A stretch of 42,817 nucleotides of DNA from the NCBI GenBank assembly GCA_022450595.1, contig JAKUPT010000023.1:1-42817 (forward strand), in the 5' to 3' direction. Positions 1-8,108 of the stretch are shown here, one piece after another. Position numbers and translations under genes: made by a program. The first letter of the stretch is position 1; the number at the start of each line of letters is the position of its first letter. This DNA comes from Bdellovibrionales bacterium. Lineage in GTDB: Bacteria > Bdellovibrionota > Bdellovibrionia > Bdellovibrionales > UBA1609. Under the pieces are notes generated by a model that was given only the letters and a program-made list of their open reading frames with translations, ran no database searches and was not told where the DNA came from.

Positions 1-1059
1 GACGAAGTCGTTGTTGTTGATGGCTACATGGATTTGCTCGCACTTTTTCAAGCGGGCTTTAAAAATGTTGTGGCCACACTTGGAACAGCTCTTACAGAGA
101 GCCATGCAAAGCTTATCAAAAGATACACCCGCAATGTGATTGTGCTTTTTGATGGAGATGCTGCCGGTCAGTCCGCCTCTCAAAGAAGTTTACCAATACT
201 GTTATCACAAGGCTTACTACCAAGAGGTTTAACTTTGCCTGAAAACTTGGACCCGGATGAGTACATTCAAAAGCACGGTGTTGAATCTTTAAAAGATAAA
301 ATGCAGTCTTCAAGAGAGCTTTTTTACTCTTTTCTTGATCAAGCCATGCATGGCTACACCGGAGCTGCCAGCGATAAAGTGGTTGTGATCGAAAAACTGG
401 CTCCTATTTTGTTAGCCTGTTCTGACAGAAGCTTAATGATGCTTTATATAGATGAAATTCAAAGCAGATTGCAGGTGGATGAGCGTTGGTTGATGAGGGC
501 ATTAGCTCCTTTTAAGGAAAAAAATGCCAAAACGACCAATAATTCACCAGATAAGGTGCCAAAAAGAGCCCCGGAGTTGACCAAAAACAGTCCTTCAGAC
601 GTCTATAATTTGAGTGAGATTAGTAAATCTGAGTGCTTCTTATTGAATTTAGCGCTTATTGATGAGGATTTACTAAAAATGCTAGAGAATCATGAGGTTT
701 TGGAACAATTTTCGCATAAAGTATTAGCAGCATTTTTACATGAGCTAACTCAACTTTATGGACAAATGCCAAATAAATTTGATACTTTATCAGCTTCGGT
801 TGTTTCAAAAGTGGAACCAAAAAGTATTTTAGGACTACAATTCGATGAAATACTTACAGCACTTAACGAAGATGATAGGAAAAAATTATTTAATGACTGC
901 CTTCGAAAAATTAAAGAGGCCTATTTAAAAAGGCAAGCAAAGAATCTTTCGAACCAGTTGCGTGGCAAATCGTCAAAAGAACAACTCGAAGAGTTGGAAC
1001 AGCTAATGAAGATACAAAAGACAAAGCTGTCACTAAAAACTCGAACTAATGAACCCTAA
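1..1059 (+). CDS. dnaG: DNA primase, 3' part (DnaG), truncated by window start
   Basis: DnaG synthesises RNA primers for DNA replication and is recruited by the replicative helicase. The frame is open from base 1, so the gene starts upstream of the window; the first in-frame ATG at 28 is internal. The visible protein begins inside the Toprim domain: [10 protein letters not shown] and the following TLGTALT stretch are typical of the catalytic core, and [10 protein letters not shown] supplies the metal-binding Asp residues. The rest, roughly residues 170-350, is helical and less conserved, matching the C-terminal helicase-interaction domain. The zinc-binding and N-terminal RNAP-like parts are outside the window. 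The stop lies 20 bp before rpoD, the conserved dnaG-rpoD arrangement, so the two are probably co-transcribed. Confidence 0.95.
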   Translation, partial: DEVVVVDGYMDLLALFQAGFKNVVATLGTALTESHAKLIKRYTRNVIVLFDGDAAGQSASQRSLPILLSQGLLPRGLTLPENLDPDEYIQKHGVESLKDKMQSSRELFYSFLDQAMHGYTGAASDKVVVIEKLAPILLACSDRSLMMLYIDEIQSRLQVDERWLMRALAPFKEKNAKTTNNSPDKVPKRAPELTKNSPSDVYNLSEISKSECFLLNLALIDEDLLKMLENHEVLEQFSHKVLAAFLHELTQLYGQMPNKFDTLSASVVSKVEPKSILGLQFDEILTALNEDDRKKLFNDCLRKIKEAYLKRQAKNLSNQLRGKSSKEQLEELEQLMKIQKTKLSLKTRTNEP

Positions 1060-1079
1060 TTAAGTGGGAGATGTGCTTA

Positions 1080-2906
1080 ATGGCAAAAGATACCATGGAT
1101 ACAAAAAACCAAACTCCGGAAGAACTTCCTTTAGATGAACAAAAAAAGGTCATCAAAGAAGAAATTCAAAGATTTATAAAGCTTGGCAAAGAGCAAGGCT
1201 CAGTCACGATTGAAGAGATCAATGAGCTTCTACACCCTGGGATATTAGACCCCGTTGTGCTAGACGAATTTATGCAGGCTTTAGAGGTCCATGGGGTCAA
1301 TATTTCTGAAGACACTGAAAGCAAGTCTGACGACGACGAAGAAGATTCTGATGAGTTTGTTCTAGCAAACCCTGATGAAGATTCAGATGATGATGAAGAC
1401 GAAAAAGACCTGTCAGACTCTAAGAGCAGCGACCCAGTTCGCTTGTACTTAAGAAAGATGGGAAGCGTTTCTCTATTAACTCGTGAAGGTGAAGTAGAAA
1501 TCGCCACTCGTATTGAGCGTGGAGAAAGAGAAATTGTTCGTGCCATTTTAATGTCACCGATTGGAACCAATGAAATCATTCAATTGGGTGTTCGTTTAGA
1601 CGAAAACCGCATTAAGATGAAGTCTATCTTTAGAGGACTTGAGGACGAAGAAACTCAGTACGATGAAGAAGAATACAGACAAAAAATTGATGAGTTGATT
1701 GGTCATATTAAAGAGTACCAAGAAAACGCAAAAAAACACTTTGATGTTTTAAAAGAAAACCTACCAGGCACTCCAAAGTTTGTTGAAGCCAATGAAAAGC
1801 TCACTGAACTTAACCAAAAGTTAATGGTTCACTTTGAGTCTATTAACTTTAACAGAAAAACAATTAACAGAATTGTGATTAAGTTTAAAAACTTAGTGTC
1901 TCGTATGGCTGAGCTTCAAAAAAGAACTCGTGAAGCTGTGAAGTTTACCTTTTCAAAAGATTTAGACGCCCTTCTTGAGCGCGCTAAACTTATTGAGACC
2001 AACAATGTTGAGCTTCAAAAGATGTCTCGCGAGACAGGCCTGTCTTACAATAAATTTTATACATATGCTCGCTCTGCAAAAGACGCTCAACAGCGTTTAA
2101 GCAGACTTTTAGATGACACACAAATGTCTTACGAGTGGATCCGTGACACTTACACGGCCATTTGGAAAGGTGAGCGTGAAGCCGACAAAGCCAAGTCAGA
2201 GTTGGTGGAAGCAAACCTTCGTTTAGTGGTATCAATTGCTAAAAAGTACACGAACCGTGGCCTTCAGTTCCTAGATCTTATCCAGGAGGGTAACATTGGT
2301 TTGATGAAAGCTGTGGATAAGTTTGAATACCGTCGTGGTTATAAGTTTTCAACCTATGCCACATGGTGGATCCGTCAGGCTATCACTCGTGCCATTGCCG
2401 ACCAAGCTCGTACGATCCGAATTCCTGTGCATATGATTGAAACGATTAACAAACTTGTTCGTACTTCTCGTCAGCTTGTTCAAGAACTTGGCCGAGAGCC
2501 AATTCCTGAGGAAATTGCTGAGCGTATGGATATGCCGGTTGATAAGTGCCGTAAAGTTTTAAAAATTGCTAAAGAGCCGATCAGTCTTGAAACTCCAGTG
2601 GGTGAAGAAGAGGATTCTAGCCTTGGTGATTTCATTGAAGACAAAAAGGTCATTAACCCATCAGACGCCATTGCAAACTTAAACTTGGCTGAGCAAACCC
2701 GTAAAGTGCTTGCCACTTTAACTCCACGTGAGGAAAAGGTTTTAAGAATGCGTTTTGGTATTGGGGAAGAGGCCGATCACACTCTTGAAGAGGTGGGCCA
2801 AGACTTTAACGTGACTCGTGAGCGTATTCGACAAATTGAGGCAAAAGCATTAAGAAAGTTGCGTCATCCGAGTAGATCCGGTAAGTTAAAGACCTTCAAC
2901 GATTAA
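1080..2906 (+). CDS. rpoD: RNA polymerase primary sigma factor RpoD (sigma-70)
   Basis: This is the housekeeping sigma factor that directs RNA polymerase to -35/-10 promoters. The C-terminal half contains all conserved regions: region 2 with [20 protein letters not shown], then [13 protein letters not shown] (2.3/2.4), region 3, and region 4 with [20 protein letters not shown] as the -35-binding helix-turn-helix. The N-terminal third carries region 1.1 and a strongly acidic Asp/Glu/Ser linker around residues 80-120. A sigma-70 non-conserved region separates regions 1.2 and 2. I chose the ATG at 1080 rather than 1071 because GTGGGAG at 1064-1070 is then 9 nt upstream. It follows dnaG closely and precedes a tRNA gene. 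Length, about 608 aa, is normal for proteobacterial RpoD. Confidence 0.98.
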   Translation: MAKDTMDTKNQTPEELPLDEQKKVIKEEIQRFIKLGKEQGSVTIEEINELLHPGILDPVVLDEFMQALEVHGVNISEDTESKSDDDEEDSDEFVLANPDEDSDDDEDEKDLSDSKSSDPVRLYLRKMGSVSLLTREGEVEIATRIERGEREIVRAILMSPIGTNEIIQLGVRLDENRIKMKSIFRGLEDEETQYDEEEYRQKIDELIGHIKEYQENAKKHFDVLKENLPGTPKFVEANEKLTELNQKLMVHFESINFNRKTINRIVIKFKNLVSRMAELQKRTREAVKFTFSKDLDALLERAKLIETNNVELQKMSRETGLSYNKFYTYARSAKDAQQRLSRLLDDTQMSYEWIRDTYTAIWKGEREADKAKSELVEANLRLVVSIAKKYTNRGLQFLDLIQEGNIGLMKAVDKFEYRRGYKFSTYATWWIRQAITRAIADQARTIRIPVHMIETINKLVRTSRQLVQELGREPIPEEIAERMDMPVDKCRKVLKIAKEPISLETPVGEEEDSSLGDFIEDKKVINPSDAIANLNLAEQTRKVLATLTPREEKVLRMRFGIGEEADHTLEEVGQDFNVTRERIRQIEAKALRKLRHPSRSGKLKTFND

Positions 2907-2912
2907 TTTTGC

Positions 2913-2989
2913 GGGGGCTTAGCTTAGTTGGTTAAAGCATCCGGCTCATAACCGGAGGATCGCAAGTTCGAGTCTTGCAGCCCCTACCA
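2913..2989 (+). tRNA. tRNA with CAU anticodon (elongator Met or Ile2)
   Basis: A complete cloverleaf can be drawn: acceptor stem GGGGGCT / AGCCCCT (one G-U at position 1-72), D arm with GTTGG, anticodon stem TCCGG / CCGGA with loop CTCATAA (anticodon CAU), T arm GCAAG TTCGAGT CTTGC, discriminator A and encoded CCA. It lacks the three consecutive G-C anticodon-stem pairs and the 1-72 mismatch of initiator tRNA. It is therefore either elongator tRNA-Met or the lysidine-modified tRNA-Ile2 that reads AUA. I cannot separate these two by eye. It starts 6 bp after the rpoD stop. Confidence 0.95.
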
Positions 2990-3043
2990 ACTTTTGCCTT
3001 AAGGCAAAAGTTGTTCCGCCATAGCCCCAGCGGGGCGACGGCG
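2989..3043 (+). repeat. Two hairpins just downstream of the tRNA
   Basis: A perfect 24-bp palindrome, AACTTTTGCC and its complement meeting at TTAAGG, occupies 2989-3012 and overlaps the last base of the encoded CCA. It is followed by a GC-rich hairpin at 3017-3043 (inner stem GCCCC/GGGGC with loop AGC, outer CGCC/GGCG). Neither has a T-tract directly after it, so they look more like tRNA 3' processing or stabilising structures than intrinsic terminators. The true terminator appears to be the next hairpin. Confidence 0.6.
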
Positions 3044-3065
3044 AACCCTAAAATCAAATTTCACA

Positions 3066-3096
3066 AAGGCCAAGCCCAAAAAGCTTGGCCTTTTTT
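3066..3096 (+). terminator. Intrinsic terminator of the dnaG-rpoD-tRNA unit
   Basis: A 10-bp perfect stem (AAGGCCAAGC / GCTTGGCCTT) with a 7-nt loop is followed by a run of T residues (3091-3096). This is a classical rho-independent terminator on the + strand. It closes the transcription unit that reads through rpoD and the tRNA. Confidence 0.9.
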
Positions 3097-3132
3097 ATCA
3101 CAACCTGAAATTTACTTGTAGTACGTATAGAT

Positions 3133-3534
3133 TTATTTTTTTAAATCTGAAACCAAGCTAACAATCTCTTTATTAGAGTCTATAGTCCAAACATCATAAG
3201 TTGGGTCATCATCTATATTCGAGTAAACAGCTATCTTGAAGTAATCTTTTTCTATTTTACAGTCATTACAAAATTGATTTTTTACTGTAGTTACTTGATA
3301 GCTACTTTTTTGAACTATGGATTTAAAAGAATCTTTTTTTTCAACTCCTAAATAGGATTTAGATACAGAATAATTTGCTTTTAAATCTACATATAACTCT
3401 ACTAATAGTTTTCTTGCTATATAATGTGGTTCTTGCTTATAGCTTTGTCGTCGACTATCAGACATCCATTTTATAAAAACTATTGTTATTATGACAACAA
3501 ACACAAATAATAAAGAAATAATTTTTTTATTCAT
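3133..3534 (-). CDS. Small membrane-anchored protein with pilin-like C-terminus
   Basis: I do not recognise a named family. The 133-aa product begins MNKKIISLLFVFVVIITIVF, a single N-terminal hydrophobic segment, followed by an ectodomain of about 110 residues with Cys residues in NQFCNDCKIEKD. The end, YDVWTIDSNKEIVSLVSDL, resembles the terminal strand of type IV pilins and pseudopilins, which often read D-x-W-T-I-D. The prepilin peptidase motif (G before F-x-x-x-E) is absent, so processing as a pilin is not supported. The ATG at 3534 was preferred to an upstream TTG at 3570, which would add 12 residues ahead of the hydrophobic helix; neither has a clear ribosome binding site. It is followed on the same strand by nothing until the rpoD terminator. 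Function unknown. Confidence 0.6.
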   Translation of the reverse strand: MNKKIISLLFVFVVIITIVFIKWMSDSRRQSYKQEPHYIARKLLVELYVDLKANYSVSKSYLGVEKKDSFKSIVQKSSYQVTTVKNQFCNDCKIEKDYFKIAVYSNIDDDPTYDVWTIDSNKEIVSLVSDLKK

Positions 3535-3536
3535 GC

Positions 3537-3559
3537 ATATAAGAATAGCGTTCTTATAT
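3537..3559 (-). repeat. Hairpin immediately upstream of the pilin-like gene start
   Basis: ATATAAGAA at 3537-3545 pairs perfectly with TTCTTATAT at 3551-3559 around the 5-nt loop TAGCG. It ends 2 bp before the ATG of the leftward gene, so in that mRNA it would occupy the usual ribosome-binding position. No Shine-Dalgarno sequence is visible. A T-run follows on the + strand, but no rightward gene precedes it, so a terminator role is unlikely. Confidence 0.4.
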
Positions 3560-3618
3560 TTTTTTAACAAGTACTCTGGACTTTAAATCTTTTAAAAATT
3601 GAAGGGTGAAAAGAAAGC

Positions 3619-4638
3619 TTAATACTCATAAGTCACACCAAACTCCGGTGCAATAAAATCACTAGGTAAAACTTGAGACTTTTTGAGTGCATCCTCTAAG
3701 TCAGCCATAGGTTGATCTTTTGGCTCATCTGTAAGGCCCTCAAAGGTGCCAAAATGCACGCCCATGGCCTTTTTCAGCTCCAAGTCTAAGAACACCCTCA
3801 CCGACTCCTCAGGGTTGATATGGGCGTCTTTCATAAACCATCTGGGCTCATAGGCGCCGATTGGGATTAACCCGATATCCATGGGGCCATATTTTTCTTT
3901 TATCATATTAAAAACTTTGCCGTAGCCGGTGTCTCCTATAAAAAAGATTTTTTGAGAGGCCTCTATATAGAATCCGCCCCATAAAGTTTTTCGTTTATCA
4001 AAAAGCCCACGAGCGGACCAGTGTTGAACTGGGGTAAAGTGTAGAGAGATATTTTTAAACTTAAATTCCTCCCACCAGTCCATTTCATAAACGTTTTTAA
4101 TGCCAATGTCTTCAAGCCGCTGCTTGTTGCCAAGACCGACAAGAAATGTTGGTTCAAATTTTTTATTTAATCTTTTGAGGGTTGGGTAGTCCAAATGGTC
4201 ATAGTGATCATGGCTAATGAGCACAAGGTCTATGGGAGGTAAGTCTTCAAATTTAATGGCCGGCTGTATAACCCTTTGCGGGCCAATCCAAGAAAACGGA
4301 GAAGCTCTATCTGAGTAGTGGGGGTCGGTTAGAATATTTATATTATCAATTTGAATTAAAACAGTAGTGTGACCAATCATGGTCATCTTTAATTTTTTGG
4401 ATCGTTGATATTTTGGCTTATAAAACTCTTGATTTTCAACCATCTCCCAATCGGAGCCCTCATTGGCAAGCTTCCACCTCATAACAGTAAGAAAACTTTT
4501 ATCATCAAAAGGCTCAATATTGTTAAAACGACTGCCATCATAGGGTGCTTGAATTTTTCTTTGAGCTTTTGTCACTTCTATACCACTACAAGCACTACTG
4601 ATTAATCCAACTAAGAGTATTAAAACTAGAGTTCTCAA
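3619..4638 (-). CDS. Metallo-beta-lactamase-fold lipoprotein, NAPE-PLD-like
   Basis: The protein belongs to the metallo-beta-lactamase superfamily, in the branch related to N-acyl-phosphatidylethanolamine phospholipase D and UlaG-like hydrolases. The zinc motif HDHYDH is at about residues 143-148, preceded by TMIGHTTVLIQ and LTDPHYSDRASPF, and followed by HFTPVQHWSARG, FIGDTGYG and GVHFGTF, which together give the expected His/Asp ligands. The N-terminus (RTLVLILLVGLISSAC) is a lipoprotein signal with Cys17 as the lipidated residue. I chose a TTG start at 4638 because GGAG lies 8 nt upstream and the signal peptide then begins correctly; the longer ATG start at 4671 adds acidic residues before it. 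Substrate is unknown; related bacterial proteins act on phospholipids or cyclic/phosphodiester substrates. Likely monocistronic or co-transcribed with the downstream small gene. Confidence 0.85.
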   Translation of the reverse strand: MRTLVLILLVGLISSACSGIEVTKAQRKIQAPYDGSRFNNIEPFDDKSFLTVMRWKLANEGSDWEMVENQEFYKPKYQRSKKLKMTMIGHTTVLIQIDNINILTDPHYSDRASPFSWIGPQRVIQPAIKFEDLPPIDLVLISHDHYDHLDYPTLKRLNKKFEPTFLVGLGNKQRLEDIGIKNVYEMDWWEEFKFKNISLHFTPVQHWSARGLFDKRKTLWGGFYIEASQKIFFIGDTGYGKVFNMIKEKYGPMDIGLIPIGAYEPRWFMKDAHINPEESVRVFLDLELKKAMGVHFGTFEGLTDEPKDQPMADLEDALKKSQVLPSDFIAPEFGVTYEY

Positions 4639-4852
4639 ATCAACATCTCCATGAAAATCTAAAGTTATCATTCTCTTATATTCTTGGGTAAGAGTTTTGT
4701 GTTAATAATTTAATTGGTCAACTTCAGTCGAACTAAAGTGTTTCTATCTGATTTGCTCAATCTCAAACCAATAAACTAACTAAAGATAGTGTTAATTAAT
4801 ATAATAATGGTGAAAATTTATGGAAAAGCTTTTAATACTAAAAATAAAAGTA

Positions 4853-4884
4853 TGTCTGTACCTATGTCTGTCTGTACCTATGTC
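4853..4884. repeat. Perfect 16-bp tandem duplication
   Basis: TGTCTGTACCTATGTC occurs twice back to back (4853-4868 and 4869-4884). It lies in the intergenic region upstream of the DUF1538 operon. It may be a simple slippage product, or a paired binding site for a regulator on one DNA face (16-bp spacing is about 1.5 helical turns, which argues mildly against same-face binding). Confidence 0.85.
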
Positions 4885-4942
4885 GAGATAAAATTAGAGA
4901 TTGGTCCTAAACAGTTTTTTAATCTAGATGCCGAAAAATGAG

Positions 4943-5034
4943 ATAAGTTTAATATCGTAGGTAGCATCTTAGTTTTCACATCTTATGTATGTACGGTCAT
5001 TGCGCGTTCTCAACTCCTACGATGTTAAACCTAT
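4943..5034 (+). promoter_or_regulatory. Large leader hairpin before the DUF1538-PII operon
   Basis: A 19-nt arm at 4943-4961 pairs with 5016-5034 (17 Watson-Crick pairs, one G-U, one A-C mismatch) around a 54-nt loop. It ends 27 bp before the GTG start. It could be a leader RNA element controlling the operon or a protein-binding inverted repeat in DNA. It does not match any riboswitch consensus I know. Confidence 0.45.
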
Positions 5035-5061
5035 TTTAAGTTTTTAAGGGGTTTAGGATCG

Positions 5062-6774
5062 GTGGCAAAAGAAATTCGTTTTGGAGAGTTTTTAAAAGAG
5101 CTCTCAATCAATCATCATGAAATCAGCTATAAACACTTAACTTCTCAAAAAGCCTCTTCCTCAAAAGTAAAACTTAAAGGCATGGATATATATAGGCTTT
5201 TATCACCTTACGTCAGCGTCAGGTTTATGGATCAGTTTAAAGCGGTTGTACCATTAGCCATTTACTTAGGGCTATTTCAATTTTTTTTATTAGGTAAGTC
5301 TATTCAAGATTCTGGTGTTATTGCCGGTGGCTTATTTGCAGTCCTTGTTGGTCTTATGATGTTTATGGAAGGGCTAAAGTTGGGACTTATGCCTTTTGGT
5401 GAAATGATTGGCAACACTCTTCCTAAAAAGGCCCCTATGTCTTTAGTGCTGTTAATTGCTTTTTTATTAGGTATTGGTGTGACCTTCGCAGAACCTGCCA
5501 TTGGGGCCTTGCAGGTGGCCGGAGGTATTGTTGATCCCGCCAAAGCTCCTTATTTATATGCATTACTCAATCAGTACTCAGGAGCTTTAGTGCTAGTGGT
5601 AGGAGTAGGTGTTGGAATAGCTGCCGTCCTTGGCACACTTCGATTTATTTACAACTGGAGCTTAAAGCCACTGGTTTATATGACTGTTATTCCTGTGGCT
5701 GTTTTGAGTATCATTGGTATGTTTGACCCAGAACTTTCTAAAGTCATTGGACTGGCATGGGACTGTGGAGCTGTGACCACGGGCCCAGTAACAGTTCCTT
5801 TGGTTTTAGCTTTAGGAATTGGTGTGGCTTCAGCAGTTGGGCAAGGCAGTTCTTCACTTGCAGGGTTTGGTATTGTGACTCTGGCCTCGATTTTTCCGAT
5901 TTTGGGAGTTTTACTACTAAGTTTTTACGTAGCAAACACAGTGACCCCAGAAAGTGTTATGGCCATGGTGGAAAGTACCAAAATGGCGGCACAAGCTGCA
6001 CCGGCTTGGTATGAGCAAACTCCATTTGTTGAAATGGTTTTAGGTGTAAGAGCAATTGTGCCACTGGTTTTATTTTTGTTTTTTGTTTTAACGGTGGTGT
6101 TAAAAGAAAAACTCAAGCAAGCCGGTATCATTAGGTATGGTTTGTTTTTAGCCGTTATTGGAATGGTGATTTTTAACCTAGGACTGACCTACGGACTTTC
6201 AAAACTGGGGAGTCAATCAGGTGGACTGGTGCCAGGCTCTTTCACCGCTATTGAAGCTATGCAGGGCTCTCCTATTTATCCTTATGCTTTAGGGCTTGGT
6301 ATTTCTATACTCTTTGCTTGGTGTTTAGGATTTGGAGCCACATTGGCAGAGCCTGCTTTAAATGCTTTGGGAGCCACCGTTGAAAACTTAACCAACGGAG
6401 CCTTTAAAAAATCGATGTTGATGTATGCGGTGGCCTTAGGAGTGGGTGTTGGTATTGCCGTAGGAACAGCTAAAATTATTTTTAATATTCCTTTAGCTTA
6501 CATTTTAGTGCCAGGTTACATAGTGGCTTTAATATGCACATACTTATCCACAGAAGAATTTGTGAATATCTCTTGGGATAGCGCAGGAGTGACAACGGGA
6601 CCGGTGACTGTACCTTTAGTGCTCGCTATGGGACTTGGCTTTGGCGAAGCTTTAGGAGCCATTGAGGGTTTTGGAATTCTTGCCTGTGCCTCACTTTTTC
6701 CAATCTTAGCAGTATTAATGACAGGACTTTATGTTCAGTGGAAAACCAAAAAAATGATTAAGGAGAGTCAATAA
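5062..6774 (+). CDS. DUF1538 family multi-pass membrane protein (putative transporter)
   Basis: This 570-aa polytopic inner-membrane protein matches the DUF1538 family, whose transport substrate is not established. It contains an internal duplication. An FAEPAIGALQ-type segment near residue 142 recurs as LAEPALNALG near residue 427, and VTTGPVTVPLVLA recurs near residues 237 and 510. Each half therefore carries the same AEPA and TTGPVTVPLV signatures, as in inverted- or tandem-repeat transporters. The first ~80 residues are hydrophilic. A GTG start at 5062 is used, with AGGA at 5055-5058 and AAGGGG further upstream. The stop codon shares one base with the ATG of a PII-like gene (TAATG), and a second PII-like gene follows. 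This context argues that transport is gated by a nitrogen-, carbon- or nucleotide-sensing PII protein, by analogy with AmtB-GlnK and SbtA-SbtB. Confidence 0.85.
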   Translation: MAKEIRFGEFLKELSINHHEISYKHLTSQKASSSKVKLKGMDIYRLLSPYVSVRFMDQFKAVVPLAIYLGLFQFFLLGKSIQDSGVIAGGLFAVLVGLMMFMEGLKLGLMPFGEMIGNTLPKKAPMSLVLLIAFLLGIGVTFAEPAIGALQVAGGIVDPAKAPYLYALLNQYSGALVLVVGVGVGIAAVLGTLRFIYNWSLKPLVYMTVIPVAVLSIIGMFDPELSKVIGLAWDCGAVTTGPVTVPLVLALGIGVASAVGQGSSSLAGFGIVTLASIFPILGVLLLSFYVANTVTPESVMAMVESTKMAAQAAPAWYEQTPFVEMVLGVRAIVPLVLFLFFVLTVVLKEKLKQAGIIRYGLFLAVIGMVIFNLGLTYGLSKLGSQSGGLVPGSFTAIEAMQGSPIYPYALGLGISILFAWCLGFGATLAEPALNALGATVENLTNGAFKKSMLMYAVALGVGVGIAVGTAKIIFNIPLAYILVPGYIVALICTYLSTEEFVNISWDSAGVTTGPVTVPLVLAMGLGFGEALGAIEGFGILACASLFPILAVLMTGLYVQWKTKKMIKESQ

Positions 6775-7163
6775 TGTCTCGTAGAAGTCTAACAGTACTT
6801 ACAGATATTAGTTTAATCACTTGTATTGTTCAAAAAGGTCTTGCGGATAAGATTGTAAAAGCCGCACGTGATGCTGGAGCTCAGGGAGCCACAGTTTATT
6901 ACGCTAAGGGCACAGGTGTGAGAGAGCGCTTAGGACTTTTTGGAGTGGCTGTTGAAGTTGAAAAAGAAGTGATCAACATTGTTGTGCCTCAAGAGCAGGT
7001 CGAACAAATCATTGAAAAGATGTATTTAGCAGGAAAGCTAGACACTCCAGGTATGGGATTTATTTATGCCACTCAATTGGATAAAGCCGCGACCTTTATT
7101 CCTGAAGAAGTCATCACAAAACTGGAATCACAAGTGGAAACAGAAAAAGCAAAAGTGGCTTAA
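6774..7163 (+). CDS. PII-like signalling protein, DUF1538-associated (first copy)
   Basis: A 129-aa protein with the length and ferredoxin-like pattern of the PII (GlnB/GlnK) superfamily. It has a first strand (LTVLTDISLITCIVQKG), a helix (ADKIVKAARDAGAQGATV), a T-loop-like segment containing YAKGTGVRERLGLFG, a strand KEVINIVVP, a helix EQVEQIIEKMYLAGK and a C-terminal GMGFIYATQLDKA. GTGVRERLG sits where the nucleotide-binding and effector-sensing T-loop lies in PII proteins. The uridylylated Tyr of GlnB is not recognisable in its usual context. PII proteins are cytosolic trimers that plug or modulate transporters and enzymes. Start and stop overlap with the upstream DUF1538 gene implies translational coupling and roughly matched synthesis. 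Confidence 0.8.
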   Translation: MSRRSLTVLTDISLITCIVQKGLADKIVKAARDAGAQGATVYYAKGTGVRERLGLFGVAVEVEKEVINIVVPQEQVEQIIEKMYLAGKLDTPGMGFIYATQLDKAATFIPEEVITKLESQVETEKAKVA

Positions 7164-7174
7164 GGAATTTAAAA

Positions 7175-7513
7175 ATGACAAAAAAATTTGCGCATAAAAA
7201 ATTTAAAACCATAACTTTAATTTTAAATAAAGGTGAAGGTTCAAAGATTGTAAACAAAATGTATGAACAAGGACACACAATGGTTGATCTTCACTCCGCA
7301 AGGGGCTCTCACATTGGTGCTCCAACAGATAAAAAGGGCAAACCTCTAGTCACAGAACAAGAAGTAGTCACCTGTGTGGTGCCGGAAACCGAAGCCCAAC
7401 AGCTATTTGAGGACTTGTATTTGTTCGCCAAACTCAATCATCCCAATCATGGTTTGATGTATATGGAGTCTTTGAGTCAAATTGTACCCTATAATTTACA
7501 AACCGCCTCATAG
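7175..7513 (+). CDS. PII-like signalling protein, DUF1538-associated (second copy)
   Basis: A second, divergent PII-superfamily protein of 112 aa follows 11 bp after the first. Recognisable elements are the opening strand KFKTITLILNKGEG, helix SKIVNKMYEQGHTMVDLHSARGSH, strand EVVTCVVP and helix ETEAQQLFEDLYLFAKLNHPNHGLMYMESL. The HSARGS segment occupies the early T-loop position that is AKGTG in the first copy. Two different PII-like subunits could form separate homotrimers or a heterotrimer on the same transporter. No further gene follows closely, so this probably ends the operon. A small hairpin (TGGTTAT / ATAACCA, 7554-7575) lies 40 bp downstream, without a good T-tract. Confidence 0.75.
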   Translation: MTKKFAHKKFKTITLILNKGEGSKIVNKMYEQGHTMVDLHSARGSHIGAPTDKKGKPLVTEQEVVTCVVPETEAQQLFEDLYLFAKLNHPNHGLMYMESLSQIVPYNLQTAS

Positions 7514-7655
7514 TTAAATTATTACAAAATCAGAAAAAACTAATAATATTAGGTGGTTATTTTTATCAATAACCAGCCCTATTAAGAGCCGCTAAAATGC
7601 GATGCGGTAAGCGCTTGTGTTTTGCCCCTGAATGGTGCTAATTCACAGTAACTTT

Positions 7656-8108
7656 ATGAGATATATACACTGTGTAGGGCCTTATATTACTTGGCTGGTG
7701 GGAATTTCACTATTTTCCATCTCAGCCAACACATACTTTCCAAAAACGGAGCAGATAAAGCTGCAAACCGAATCGTCGTTTTATTGTAAATTTTCTGCCG
7801 AATCAGACATTGAAAAGATTCATTTCTCAGCTCCAGAGGTTGATCAAAAAACGTCTGATCAAAAAAGAAAACTGGATATTATTTTTAAAGACTCGGATCA
7901 AAATGATGTCAAAAAATTTGATTGTTTTAAAGAACCTAATTCATTCAGATGTGAGTGGACCGCATATAACTATATTTTGATTCCTTATAAAGGAAAAAAA
8001 ATCTCAGAGCCCAATAAAAAGGGTGGAGAGTTTTTAGCACAGTGGCATCACAACGCTTTTGATATAAAAGGTGAACAGGTTTTTTGTTACCAACTTCATG
8101 TTTTATGA
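7656..8108 (+). CDS. Small exported protein of unknown function
   Basis: I do not recognise this protein. From the second ATG it begins MRYIHCVGPYITWLVGISLF and then SISANTYF, which looks like a signal peptide with cleavage near SAN or a membrane anchor. The mature part is about 125 residues, hydrophilic and lysine-rich, with four Cys residues (YCKF, DCFK, RCEW, FCYQ) that could form two disulfides in the periplasm. The ATG at 7656 was chosen because it gives a normal signal-peptide length; the frame opens earlier at an ATG at 7632. Neither start has a clear Shine-Dalgarno sequence. It stands alone, with about 140 bp of non-coding sequence before it and about 550 bp after. Confidence 0.55.
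   Translation: MRYIHCVGPYITWLVGISLFSISANTYFPKTEQIKLQTESSFYCKFSAESDIEKIHFSAPEVDQKTSDQKRKLDIIFKDSDQNDVKKFDCFKEPNSFRCEWTAYNYILIPYKGKKISEPNKKGGEFLAQWHHNAFDIKGEQVFCYQLHVL

Larger units (their letters stand above)
4639..5061. other. Divergent intergenic region upstream of the DUF1538 operon
   Basis: No gene is visible in this roughly 420-bp AT-rich interval between divergent transcription units. It contains a perfect 16-bp tandem duplication (4853-4884) and a large imperfect hairpin (4943-5034) ending 27 bp before the DUF1538 start; both are listed separately. Promoters for both flanking genes should lie here, but I could not pick convincing -35/-10 pairs. Confidence 0.6.

Noticed and set aside
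1166-1579. Antisense open frame of 137 codons within rpoD, rich in Ser
   Set aside because: It is the complement of the acidic Asp/Glu linker of RpoD. Composition and position mark it as a shadow frame.
3537-3565. Intrinsic terminator on the + strand (9-bp AT-rich hairpin followed by six T residues)
   Set aside because: No rightward gene precedes it within several hundred bases, and the stem contains only two G-C pairs. It lies directly in front of a leftward start codon, where a leader role fits better.
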